Positions 10,377-21,800 of a DNA stretch of 64,000 bases are shown piece after piece (the stretch's first letter is position 1; each line of letters starts with the position of its first letter). Source of the stretch: Plantago elongata. Its lineage: Eukaryota > Streptophyta > Magnoliopsida > Lamiales > Plantaginaceae. The stretch is taken from NCBI GenBank assembly GCA_036897095.1, contig JAYMSP010000175.1:1-64000 (forward strand), in the 5' to 3' direction. A program made the translations under genes and the position numbers. The notes under the pieces are model-generated. The model ran no database searches, was not told the DNA's origin, and worked only from the letters and a program-made list of their open reading frames with translations.

Positions 10377-13089
10377 TGAGAATTTCTTTTTTTTTTTACA
10401 CTGACCAATTTTAGTGCACTAGTTTAACAAACATGAAATTTTGATACTCCGATCAATTTGGTGATGGGTCCGACGAAGGAGCTATTTTCCTGCCAATTCA
10501 CGTATTCGAACCGTATTTTTATATATTTGAAGTAAAATAATTATTTCAAAATTTCATTTTAAATTGTAAAAAAATTTAAAAAATTGTGAAAAAAATATAT
10601 AATTTAATGAATTTATTTTGATTCATAAAAAAATAAAATAAAATCTTCTTTCATGGAGATGGAGCTTCCATGGAAGCTCAAGCTTTCATACTCCAGGTTC
10701 AGTTTTGATTTTGCAGATTACTGATTGGAGACGGTTATTTATCAAGAAAGTTTCAGGTCCACTTGCGATTTCATACATGGATCTGTGGAGGTGAGGCTGT
10801 GTGATCGGAGACGATTATTGGAGGGTGGATCTCGAGGTGGTGGGTGAAGCTGGAGGATGGTGTGGTGGGCGTATCTGGGAGGAAGAAGAAGGGTGCGGTG
10901 GTGGCAGGCAAATCTGGGAGGTGGCAGGTGGATCTGAAAGTATGTATGTCCTAGAGACAACCTTTTACAAGGATGTTATGTACTTAGATCACATTCAATT
11001 TATTATTAAAGATAATATGCATTGCATTTATTCAATTGATTATTTGGTTGTTTGAATAATTCAATAAGATGTTCCCTTGGACTACACGTTATCACCAAGT
11101 GTGTGAGAACATAGATGACATAGCGTAAGTCCTGAAATCACCCCAATCGAGTGTCATTGAGATTTGGAATATTAATGACACGCTAGAGATTGGCATGTGA
11201 TCTGCATTATATTCTTAGAGAATGTAGTAGCTCTCACGACTACGAATGACTTGGTCATTCATGATGGATGCATGGACACCTTAGAGGGTGTTGATAGACC
11301 CGCCGAGAAACCATTTGGATAATTATATTCATGTCTGTGGAAGCATCGGTGTGTAAGGTGATGTATTAGTCATTTGACTTGAGGTCAATACTTCTACATT
11401 TGTGAACTGGTGTACTTTGACCATGACCAATGCTTGCCTCCAAATGGGGTAGTTACGGCATGCGTTGGATACATCACGGAGCACATGGGAGTTGTGGTTG
11501 AGCTAAGATATGATTCATTCCTCGCAAAAAACATTGGAGAGAATACTTTACACCTCATAGTAAGTCATTGGCCAATGCATTACGATGTATTCAAAATGAT
11601 GTTTGAATATAATCGATGATCAACTAACAAAATTGAGAAAGAAATGAATAAGTTATTGGAACATACATGAAATCAAGTTTTAGACTTATTCGAGTATTTG
11701 TGAATTAAGGACCGTACCATCATTAAAGCCTTACATTACAGGTGGTTTGTATATCCTCACAAACGTCCTTATATATTAATATATTCCGGTAAATTGTTTA
11801 GGAGTTTCACCGTGAACTTAATTGGTAGTGCTTAATATATAAGGGCCGATGGGTCACACTATGGAGAATACTTTATCAAACTAGGAATGTTTATTAGAAT
11901 ATTATTTATTATAAATAATATGAGAATATTTTAGTTGGTTCAATTGAATTTGAACAATTAAAATGAAATGTTACCATTAGACTGACTTGGAATAATAAAA
12001 TGGGTCAAAACAAACAAAAAGAGAAGAATAAGAAAAGGAAAGGTTGGGCTGGGCTGGGCCGGCTGGGCCGAAGGCCCAATATGATGGATCAGGTGCAAGA
12101 GTATGTAACGGATGGAGACGTTCATGCAGCAACTATCAATGCCATCATTATTACTTTTGGCAGTTTCTCCCATTATTCTCTTCTTCCATGCGTTTTGAAC
12201 CATGCCATTTTTCCATGGATTACTTTTGCTCTGTGTGTTAATCAGATAAATTTGATACACTTCACTACAAGACAAAAGAGATAAAAAAGAAATAATTTAA
12301 TTTATTCTTTTAAAAAGAATTCTTCACATCCAAACATAAGAACGTCATAACGTTCTTCTTGTTAAAAGGAGCTTTATGGATATCGAAGTTTGAGGAGCAA
12401 CAAACAGTATGGATTCATACGAGGAGTGGAACCTGCTTCGAGAGCACTATAGGAACTCGAAGATGGAGTTGCAATCGCAAAGGAGCAGATTCGAATTTGA
12501 TGATAACGAGTTGCAAACCGCTAACTGTGAATTGGATCTCCTAACAAAGTAAGCTTTCAATTTATTTAAGCACATTGAATTACTGTTATCATGTTGGTCT
12601 AAAAAAATTTAAAATCCACTACGTGTGCTTAAGTACAATCTGACCATAAATACCAACAGGATCTGGGCGGAAGATGAAGCTAGGCGCGGTGGTGGCAGGC
12701 ACATCTGGGAGGAAAAAGAAGCTAGGCGTGGTGGTGGTGGCAACTTTTATGAAAAATTATGATTTAAAATTTTTCAGAATTTTTATGTATTTTTTTCAAT
12801 TAAAAATTAACTTTTAAATAATTTTACAAAATTCATGTAAGAATCAACCAGAATCCGACACATGTCCTTGTATTTGTGTATTTTTGTTTTTTTTATTTTC
12901 AAATACATAAAAATACGGTCTGAATACATAAATTGGCGGGAAAATGAATATTCTGGCTGACACGTCGTCAAATAGATCGGAGTATTAAAATTCCGTGTTT
13001 GTTGAACTAGTGTACAGAAATTAATCATTGTTGAAGTAATGTACCAAAAGTGGCATTGTTTCACTCTAATGTACCAAAAAAAAATTTAC
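10377..13089. mobile_element. Mutator-like element with long terminal inverted repeats
   Basis: The ends carry long inverted repeats: 10,377-10,540 matches the reverse complement of about 12,860-13,089, including shared words such as AGTTTAACAAACA/AGTTCAACAAACA, ACTCCGATC and CCGTATTTTTAT. The element is flanked by an identical 9-bp direct repeat ATTTATTGA (10,368-10,376 and 13,090-13,098), the length Mutator transposases produce. It is 2,713 bp in all, of which 1,724 bp is a later LTR insertion. The remaining interior has G-rich minisatellite-like words (GCGGTGGTGGCAGGCA at about 10,895 and 12,687) and no transposase. It is non-autonomous. Confidence 0.78.
10935..12658 (+). mobile_element. 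solo LTR nested in the Mutator-like element
   Basis: The segment begins TGAAAGTATG and ends ACCAACA (canonical TG...CA), and is flanked on both sides by the 5-bp direct repeat GGATC (10,930-10,934 and 12,659-12,663). Removing it rejoins two parts of the G-rich interior of the host element. Length (1.7 kb) and the lack of gag or pol coding fit a solo LTR left by recombination. The family cannot be fixed from the LTR alone; wording such as TGTCCTAGAGAC near the start resembles plant copia LTRs. The orientation is inferred from that start motif. Confidence 0.68.
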
Positions 13090-13098
13090 ATTTATTGA

Positions 13099-13719
13099 CG
13101 CATGCTCCCCTAGATTCTTTGGGAGTATGCACGGTACGTCAACACTCAACATTGTAATTTCGGAAATATTAACAATCCCTCATTTTTCTTTCATTTCCTT
13201 GTCTACTTTTGTTTTTGTTATGGTTTAACCTGATAATACATCCTATCATCACACCCCCCACCCACACACACACACATACACACACATATATATGTAGGAT
13301 AATAGTTTATCGGACTCTTTAGAAGTGCTCAGGACGCTTAAGGCACTTAAAGAGCTATAAGTAGAATTTAATAAGCCTTTTTATGTTTTTTCTTTTTTTT
13401 ACATGGATCCAGGAGAACCACGATCGTGATCGTTTAATTGTAGCTATTTTGTCCTTTGTTTTGTTGATTGGCGTAGCATATCTTCTTTTAGAAGACTCTC
13501 GGGAGGATAATCAAATTAATCCGGCAATAGAGTTGGTAAATATGAAAGGAGTGTAATATTGCATGTAACTATATACTTGAATATGACTGACTTTATGTGG
13601 ATTCACGAGTTAGCAATTTATTAACTAACTAAGGTCAATTTTAATCACAACTAGCTAAAATAACTGGCATTATATTGTCATAAAAATCTAAAAAGTAACT
13701 GGCATTATGCTAAAATGAG
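13099..13719. other. intergenic with CA microsatellite
   Basis: A short (CA)n/(TA)n microsatellite lies at about 13,252-13,294. Otherwise AT-rich spacer with no gene seen. Confidence 0.55.
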
Positions 13720-13915
13720 AACCACAATTTTGGAAAATGTGACTTAAAATCTCCCTATCTCTCTCTCATAAATAAAATTGTTACTTTTATAAGATTTCAC
13801 TGTTATATATCAATTTTCTTCATTAACATTGGTACAAATTATGCATAAGAAATGTTACGTAATTATGACGTGTACAAAAATTTGCGTAATATTCAAAAAT
13901 CTCTCTGTATAAATT
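13720..13915. repeat. second copy of the 9,580-9,885 repeat
   Basis: It shares ordered words with 9,580-9,885 in direct orientation (AATGTGACTTAAAAT, CTCTCATAAATAAA, AAGAAATGT, AATTATGACGTG), ending in a TATA-like TGTATAAATT. It is shorter than copy one owing to internal gaps. Confidence 0.6.
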
Positions 13916-16178
13916 GACTTAGTTCACAGATAATTGGAATTTTTGGTCGAATATGTTAATTTGTGATGTCTCATGAAATTTAAGTTAAATAAATATTTGA
14001 ATTTCATTACATATATTATATTCTTCATGGGTTTAAATTGTATGCAAATTGTACAACATCATAAGTTATAGTCAAAGTTTTAGAAAAGGTAAGATTTTTA
14101 AAAAAAATAGAAAAATTATTGATTTTTGTAAAATTTTGCGGTTTTTAAAATTTAACGGTCTGATCGGTCGAGTTTTTCATAAAATCCACTAAGACACACA
14201 TATTTTTTGTTATGTATTTAATAAATTATGTTGTGATTTTAAGTTGTTATAATTAAAGTTTAGTTGCCTACTTAACGTATTTTATTAATATTTTAAGAGA
14301 AAATGTGATGGTTTTAACATCGTATATGTCACTCATAATTTTAACATCTTTTGTTAATTATAAAAATATGTGATGATTTTAAGATTATTTGTTATAGTTT
14401 TAATTGACAATTAGATATCATTGAACCACTATTAAACAAGTCTGAAAGTTTTAAAAATTATCATTAAAACAATAATAAACAAACCTAAAAATAAGCTACT
14501 TGAAACATTTGTCAATACAATTAAAATTACAATTACAAACTAAGTTGTTAAAATAGGCAATTTTGATTAAACTTGTTGGTGAATATCAATAACCCGCCTT
14601 TTGTTGCTTGTACTTGTTGCTTCAATACATCAATGACACATACGAGAGACATATCGTGAAACTTGATATCATCATCACCTGCTTAAAATAATCATTAACT
14701 GAGTTAAAATCATAACTCCTTAAAACTATCATATTGGTGCTTTTTTTTCAAAAAACAAAAAGAAGCAAAACAAACTAAAATAGTAACAATGATTACTAAA
14801 ACCATATCAATATCAATGCCACCTAAAACCTAAAACTATAATGATGTAGTTTAAAACTATAAATATAAAACACAAGATTAGTAACATTGATACTTAAAAA
14901 TTATACGAATGAAAATTATAACAATATCTTTTAAAACTATAACAAACTAATGCAAACAATAAAATCCTAAATAATTAATCGAAAACTGAAAAATTGAAGT
15001 TGATGCTTAAACTACAATAATATGTTTTAAAATTATAACATATGCTTCTTAAAAGCTAAAACTATAACAAATCAATGTATAAAATCAAATCGTAAATATT
15101 TCATTAAAATTGAAAAATAATTAAAATTTATTTAGGTGAGCGCTCTGGTCTGATTCAGAAAAATCGCGAGTTTGATTTAATTGACATGTTTTTTTACATT
15201 GAACCAGACGAAAATACATCCAAAACCAATTCATCATAAACAGAAGCATCCCCTACCTAGACCAATATTAATAATTATTATTAGTCTTTCTTTCTATAAA
15301 ATTTTATATATTTATTAAATTTTAATGTTATTCCACTGGTACTTAATATTATACAATTTAAATTTTATACACAAATTAAATATTTTATCAATAAGCATAC
15401 ATTTTTCGCATCTTCTTAATTTTTCAACAGTATTTTAATTTTTCATATAAAAGTTACGTGCTAACCTTAATCTTAATGCATGAAGTTCCACCAAAAAGCT
15501 CCTCAACCATGTCTGTCAAAAGAATTGATTGATAACATTTTTTGCCTAACGACCAATCGTTTATCGTAAATTGTGCTCACATCAATATATATTCTTATAT
15601 GATGGTAAAGCCTCATAAGGGTTCCAGTTAAAACATGGCAAGCATTGAAATTAGTTACCCCTTAAATGACCTACGAAGAGAATAATTCACCACAAAGAAA
15701 CATTTATATTGAAATAAGGAATTACACCAACATTGTCCTTTATGAACTATTCAATTATCTCCAAGTCTAACTACAAGGAGACCCAAATCAAAGAAGCTTC
15801 CTATCCAAATCTATAAATAATGGAATACCTCAATATGGCAAGCATGGCAAGCATTCTCTTTATCATCTACCTCTGCTCCCGAGCTCCGAGACAAAGAACC
15901 TCCATCTCTCTATTTAAGTCTATCAGGCAACTCGGTCAAAGAATGCTAATCTTTCCTTCTTACACAGGAACCCAATAAAAGGGAATCTTACGGGATGTAC
16001 TCTTTCCACATTTTTTAGACTCAGCTCTATTCCGGAATAACTTTTATGTTGATCCAGACATAAATTTTAAGGAAAAAAATAGATAAAGTAGAAAAGATTA
16101 GAATACAATAGATAATGAATAGCACATTAAGTATTAAAAAAGTATGAAATATGATAAATAGAGTAGGAGAGATAGTAC
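13916..16178. other. intergenic, AT-rich low-complexity
   Basis: No confident gene. From 14,700 to 15,090 the word AAAACTATAACAA and variants recur many times; at 14,270-14,420 the complementary TTATAGTTTTAA type dominates, giving a loosely palindromic region. A 47-codon open frame at 15,835-15,978 starts with a hydrophobic stretch (SILFIIYL), but a TATA-like CTATAAATAA lies only about 20 bases before it, so it is not called. Confidence 0.45.

Positions 16179-16223
<45 letters not shown>
16179..16223. repeat. (ATT)n microsatellite
   Basis: About fifteen uninterrupted TAT/ATT units. Confidence 0.95.
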
Positions 16224-16224
<1 letters not shown>

Positions 16225-17220
16225 GTGGAATATAAAAAATTTTAAGGAGAAGTTAAATTTGAGATGGATAAAAATAGAAAATGTTAAGCTGAATTCACAA
16301 CTGAGATATATATCGATTTAAATTTCAACATAAAACTATACACTAACACAATTGTATGAAGTACTCCAGATCGAATGGAGCATTTATAGTCATGCTCATG
16401 TAACGTTCACATCAAACGCAAACTTGTATATCATGATACATGCATAAGAGGTTCAGAACTAAATTTCATGGTTATACAAAGTAGTTATCAGGATTATTCC
16501 CAACTATACTACTGTAATGTACAGATTATTTGTAACACCCTGAACTTTTCCCTCAGAACCGACAATTTTACAAACTGAATCGGAATGTAAAAAAGATCCA
16601 ACTAACACAGACAGATTGACAGAAAAAAAAATGTACATGGGGATAAAGCAGCTACAGCCTACAGACTTGCCATAAATAAAAATCAATAACGTCTGTTACA
16701 ACTAACAAAAAATGTGAAGGGTCTACAAGTAGTGAACTAACATTATGCTTTGCCTGTAAGTTGCCCGAGTCAACAATTCGGATAAAGCTTTCCCTACCAC
16801 TTCTCTGAGGCACCAACGAATAGAACAAAAGTTGTACAACATCAGATAATCTGAATACTTCTGGCTTACGGAAGCCATATTATACAGAGCATGCACCTGA
16901 ATTCCGTTAGACAATTCGTCCACGCAAATCTCTGCTTTACTGTTTCAAAAAGAATTCAATATGGACACCTGATATTGACAAGAAAACACATTTAGTGAAA
17001 AAATTCAACATATAATCTTGTTAAGAAACAAACAAATAATTCTATCTGTTGATACGCCTCAAATTTGGAACAGCTTTCACCTTGTAATTACAAAATCAGA
17101 TATGGGAACTGAAGGCGGTTTATATAAAATCATGATGGATTGGCTGGGAAAGGTGTCAGATAACCTAACCATACCAGAAAGGAGCCCTGTGTCTCTGTTT
17201 CACAAATTATGAATACTATC
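16224..17220. other. intergenic, possible minus-strand exon not confirmed
   Basis: 16,723-16,923 holds a 66-codon minus-strand frame of balanced amino-acid composition. It lacks a recognisable domain, and no partner exons were found. It lies downstream of the phosphatase-subunit gene on the same strand, so it may be transcribed spacer. Nothing else seen. Confidence 0.35.
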
Positions 17221-17237
17221 AATGTTGCGGATAACTT

Positions 17238-17315
17238 GACAACGAAGCGCAATTCAGTTGGTACTCCAACCAATAGGTCGAGAGTTCGAATCACCCTTTA
17301 GCTATTTTTAAAAAA
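17238..17315 (+). mobile_element. ultrashort tRNA-derived SINE, copy 1
   Basis: A 78-bp insertion begins GACAACGAAG. It carries an A-box-like GCAATTCAGTTGGTA and a B-box-like GAGTTCGAATC, the internal RNA polymerase III promoter of tRNA genes, and ends in a T-run then A-run. It is flanked by a 17-bp direct repeat with one mismatch (AATGTTGCGGATAACTT at 17,221-17,237 and AATGTTGCAGATAACTT at 17,316-17,332), the signature of LINE-driven retroposition. The 3' end does not pair with the 5' end as an acceptor stem would, so it is not a working tRNA. A second copy lies at 55,376-55,462. Confidence 0.82.
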
Positions 17316-17332
17316 AATGTTGCAGATAACTT

Positions 17333-18882
17333 AATAGATTTTAAACCTAAAATCCAAGGCCTTGGAACAATGGTTATTTTTCGAGATGATTGTCAATTAC
17401 TTCATATATTTTTAACTTGAAAGCCAAGGCTTAGAACATGAGTTGTTTTGAACAAATGTCTCATTTCCTTCTGGACACAGATTAAGGTGCAGCGTAAAGG
17501 ATTGTGGGACAAGTCCACATGGATGGTAATTTGTTCCACAAAAAGAAATGTTATAGTTGTATTGGTACAAACTAAATGGAATTAGACAATAATTCTGGAC
17601 AGGACAGTAAGGGAACTCTAGTGTCCAAATGTTGGATGAAATAACTCGGTCCCTTTCTGAGACACATTGTTAGTAGATTTATTTATGTAAAACCCGTTAT
17701 ACTTATCAGAGTTGATGTGCACCAGCTATTGGTAAGAATAATAAGAAATGGTACCGTGCATTGGTACAAGTGTGAGTGGGAACATGTATTGAAAACCATA
17801 CTATGTCAACAGAAAAACAATTCACCAAAGTACTGTTCCGTTTTGGGCATTGGTTGTTAAGATGAGTAGCCTAGAGCTGTGCAAAATCTGAGTACCATGC
17901 ATTATACGTTGGTACAAACCTGGGAATGAGTTAATATTCAATGTTGAGACAACTGATAACTTAATGCCACTATGATATGATACATTTACATTGTTGGCTC
18001 CAGACCATGATTCCACCGATGCCTGAGGGTTTTTAGAATGGTTCTTTAAGTAATAATATGTAATTTTTTGGGTTGGGAGAAACACTGATTTTAACTTCAA
18101 ATCTGCCTTGTGAAAGTTGAGGTTAGGAATATCTGAAATTATCTGCAACACTAGTAGTACTCATAATTTGCGAAGCAAGAGGGTTCTACGAACAGTCAAT
18201 TAGCTATGAGAAATAGATAAACGTTTGGTGTAGCAAATATTACTCATTCTATGACTGGTAAAGACCTAAAATGAAAGGAAAGAACTAAACCAACCGATGA
18301 AATCTGACATCTGTACAGAAATGAAAGGAGCAAAATTCTGTTATAATGAATTGAAGAAGAATGAAAGCCAAGGTCTTGTAAATGGAAAGTTTCTCAAGAC
18401 AGGATATTTTGGAAGGCTCGCTATACTTCTGAATTTTCAGTTCTAGAGAGTCTATTCAGATTTTTGCCAATCTCATATAACACTAAAGCCATTCCCTGGG
18501 TGGTTGGTGTATATTGAAAATCTTTCGATAAAGAAATTTAAGACAGAGAGGAACTGTACACAGTTGTTTCTTCCTGTATGGAAATTGGTCAGGTACAATC
18601 TATTTAGACAATCACCTCAGCAGGTTCAGTGAGACTTGTACAAAACCAGTTTTCCGAAATAGTACTAGGAAAACTGATCTTACAACTCTGTAAACTAGTG
18701 TAAATTAGAGAAAGGCACGAGATGTTGTAAGTTACTCAAGTGTGGCATCTGGTATGGATAAAGTGGTAAAGGATCCATAAAACGAGGTTTTGCCTTTTGT
18801 TTAGGAAAAACTGGTTTTATTAAGAATTTTACAGCAGGGATGAGTTAACACATCAAAAGCTGAGATCTCACCGTAATCAGAA
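17333..18882. other. 3' flank of the phosphatase-subunit gene
   Basis: No further coding exon recognised. The 3' UTR of the minus-strand gene ending at 18,883 must begin here. Short minus-strand frames (for example 17,822-18,151) have no recognised domain. Confidence 0.4.
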
Positions 18883-21800
18883 TCAGAATGGAGCTTCAAG
18901 AGACTCATCCCAGACATCTGCACTTCCATTAGATGCATCTTCTGCATCTTCTTCCATAGAGAGCCTGATATATTCTCGATGAGCAAAGCGGTCCCACTCA
19001 GTCAAGTTTGGGTTTTCACGCTCCTGAACAGGACGAAGGTTTAAAGATGCAACCGAGCCGGGATAAATTACAAGTTACAACTCAATTATACATGATTGAT
19101 TACCTGACGAATTAGAAATGGATCCCGGGTCTCAAAAGCCATGAACTTGTTAAGGTTAAACAGAATATTGAAAACACTGCCGGAGAGTCTGCTTCCTTTT
19201 AAATCACGAAGTGTAAAATAGCTCTCATCCTGCATACGATAAGTAATTTGGAAATGCATGAGACAGATGATAGTGTTATTGAAGAAGAGCACTATAACAA
19301 GCCAACAGCTACTCTTATCTCCCCTCTTCCGATACTAGCAAAGTCCAATTCAACCATGGAGGTTGCAAGAGAATTTCTAAAACAGAGCACTACACGAGAA
19401 TATTAAGTATGTTTAGATTAAGAGATAGGGTTATAAGTTATAACGATAGACAAGATAATTTCTAAAAACACATACACATTGAAATTTTGTTTATAAAGTA
19501 CATTTAGAGTACTTTTTTTCAAGTACTAAAATTTTTATCCCTAAAATCTAACAACCCCCTAAGACCCTCCCCTTCCAGACAACACATCCAAAACCTTGAC
19601 TTTTCTATTCGCCCTTCAGTGTGGCAACCACCTTCTGGCCCTTGCCCTTTCCATATCGAACTTGGACTTATATTAACTCATCCATATTTGTTCATAGTGG
19701 ATGTTTGTGTAAGAAGATCAAGTGACAATAACTACTTATATGATTATAGGCTGCTGCAAATTTGAGAATGTTTTTGAGATTGCCGATTTCCAGGATCTCA
19801 TTTTTACGGGCCATGAAAAACTTACAAGGCCTGACCCTCTCCATTTCACTAAAAGCTTTTAATTTCCCCACTTTCTTACTCATCCTCCTTTAAAAATGTG
19901 CCTAGAAAATGTAAAGCTTTTTAAGGGAATGGAGGGAGTATATTTTTTGTTGCTTTACCTAAAAAATAGAGGTAGATTTCGACCACCCTACAAAGATTGG
20001 TCTTAGATTTATTATAAACACCTTTGTCGCCAAAAGACGTGTAATTTCACTTTCATGTGGATTTATTGATTTTGGTCAAATTAGTCTAAAATGTTTATTA
20101 AATGCCTGCCAAATATTATGTTCTCATTTCATTAAAAGTTATGTCCACTTAGCTTTTTAGTTGACAAAATTTCAGTACTAAAGTATAGACACATATGCTT
20201 CGTACCTAAGTATGACCATTATATATGGAATTTTGTAAATGTATGCATGATGAACAGTTCACCTCTGGCTTAATCATGTCAATTATCTGGCACAAAATAT
20301 CTTCAAAAAGGACAGGTTCTTGGGCCATGCATTCCATTCTATGCAGCTGCTCCTCATAGTAGAATTGCATCTCGTTTCTCGTAATAACTCCATTTCCGTC
20401 TAAATCAATGCATTTAAACCTGAAAGGGATTAAGAGCAAGTACATATTAAAAGCAGACAATAACTCAACTTGTTTAATCAAGTACTTCAGAGTCATATAA
20501 AAACTCAAATGGTTACACATGTAACGAAACTTCAAACAAATGAGATCATTTTATATCAACTACAAACTGCAAGGTGGGGGGGATTTCTGATCTTTTATAA
20601 TTTCATCCAAAACACCTATTTGTACATATGTACGCATCTTTTTCCTTATATAATGTAAATTGGCCAAAAAGTCACTCTGCTATCGTCCCTAAATAACAAA
20701 TTACTCTTTCATTTCTCTTCCACATACTGGAAAGTCATATGAAGAAGGGATATTACAATGAGCCCAACATGTCTGTAACAGTGCAACGTACTTTATCAGA
20801 TACGTCAAAATACTGCTAGAAATGTTTTCAACGCAGTTTTTCTTTTGGGTCAAGAAGTTCATTAAGTATTGAGACCTCTTGAACACAGACAAAACAGTAT
20901 GCAATAAATAGAATGAGGTGTGGATTTTATTACTCGAAACTGAATTATAAAAAATGCTCCTTCAACAATTAGTTCGACCATGTATACATACACACTTTCA
21001 AAATATATACATAATACATGTATCTATCTGTACCTCAGTTTGCCATGTAAAGATGGAAATTATCCTTGTTTACGTATCACTATACCCATATGATCTACCC
21101 GTTTCTGCAACCTTAGGGGAAGTCCAAGAAAAATGTGCAGCTTTAATGTATATACATTTAACGTGTGCAGCTCTACCTACCTCAGCTACTACTACCATCG
21201 ATAGCAAAATAAGTAACAAGAAATCTCAAGCAGTACATTATAATCGTTTCCAGTTTGTTACATACAGCAAGGGCCTAAAATTAAGGAAGATGAATGTTGA
21301 TGTCATACATGCATAGGTGAAACAGAGCATTCGCAGGGTAAACAAACAAATAAATAATAGAAACTCAAGTACAATTCATACATAACACAACTGGCAATAG
21401 TGGCAAAGATCTGCTGCACATGGCCAAGAAATGTAAGACATTGAAACTTAGAATACTTTGTGGCAATCAAATAGGAACATGCATACCAATATTCAAGGCT
21501 GCGCTCGGAAGTTTTATCCTCTTCTGACAATATGAAGTAAACAAAATCTTCATATCCCATCTTCCCTTCCACCTTACTTGTAAACTTTCTGGGAATCTTA
21601 GACAATGCTCAAATAGGTTATACTCAGAAAGAAGAGGGAGTACACTTGAAAAGAGAACAGTGCTTATAGGCAAGTGGAGTGGGGGAAAGGAAAAGGAGAA
21701 TAGAAACCACAAACCTGAGAAAATATTCTATCCACAATCCTGTAGGTAAGTGCATGGTTACCATATTTAATGAGATTCTCTTTGTCGATCAAAAAATCAT

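Noticed and set aside
12000-12284. Gene for a 94-residue protein
   Set aside because: It lies entirely inside the solo LTR and has no recognised domain.
13252-13294. CRISPR-like or structured repeat array
   Set aside because: It is a simple CA/TA microsatellite in a plant genome.
15835-15978. Small secreted peptide gene (47 codons)
   Set aside because: Hydrophobic start, but the TATA-like motif is too close to the ATG and no known peptide motif is present.
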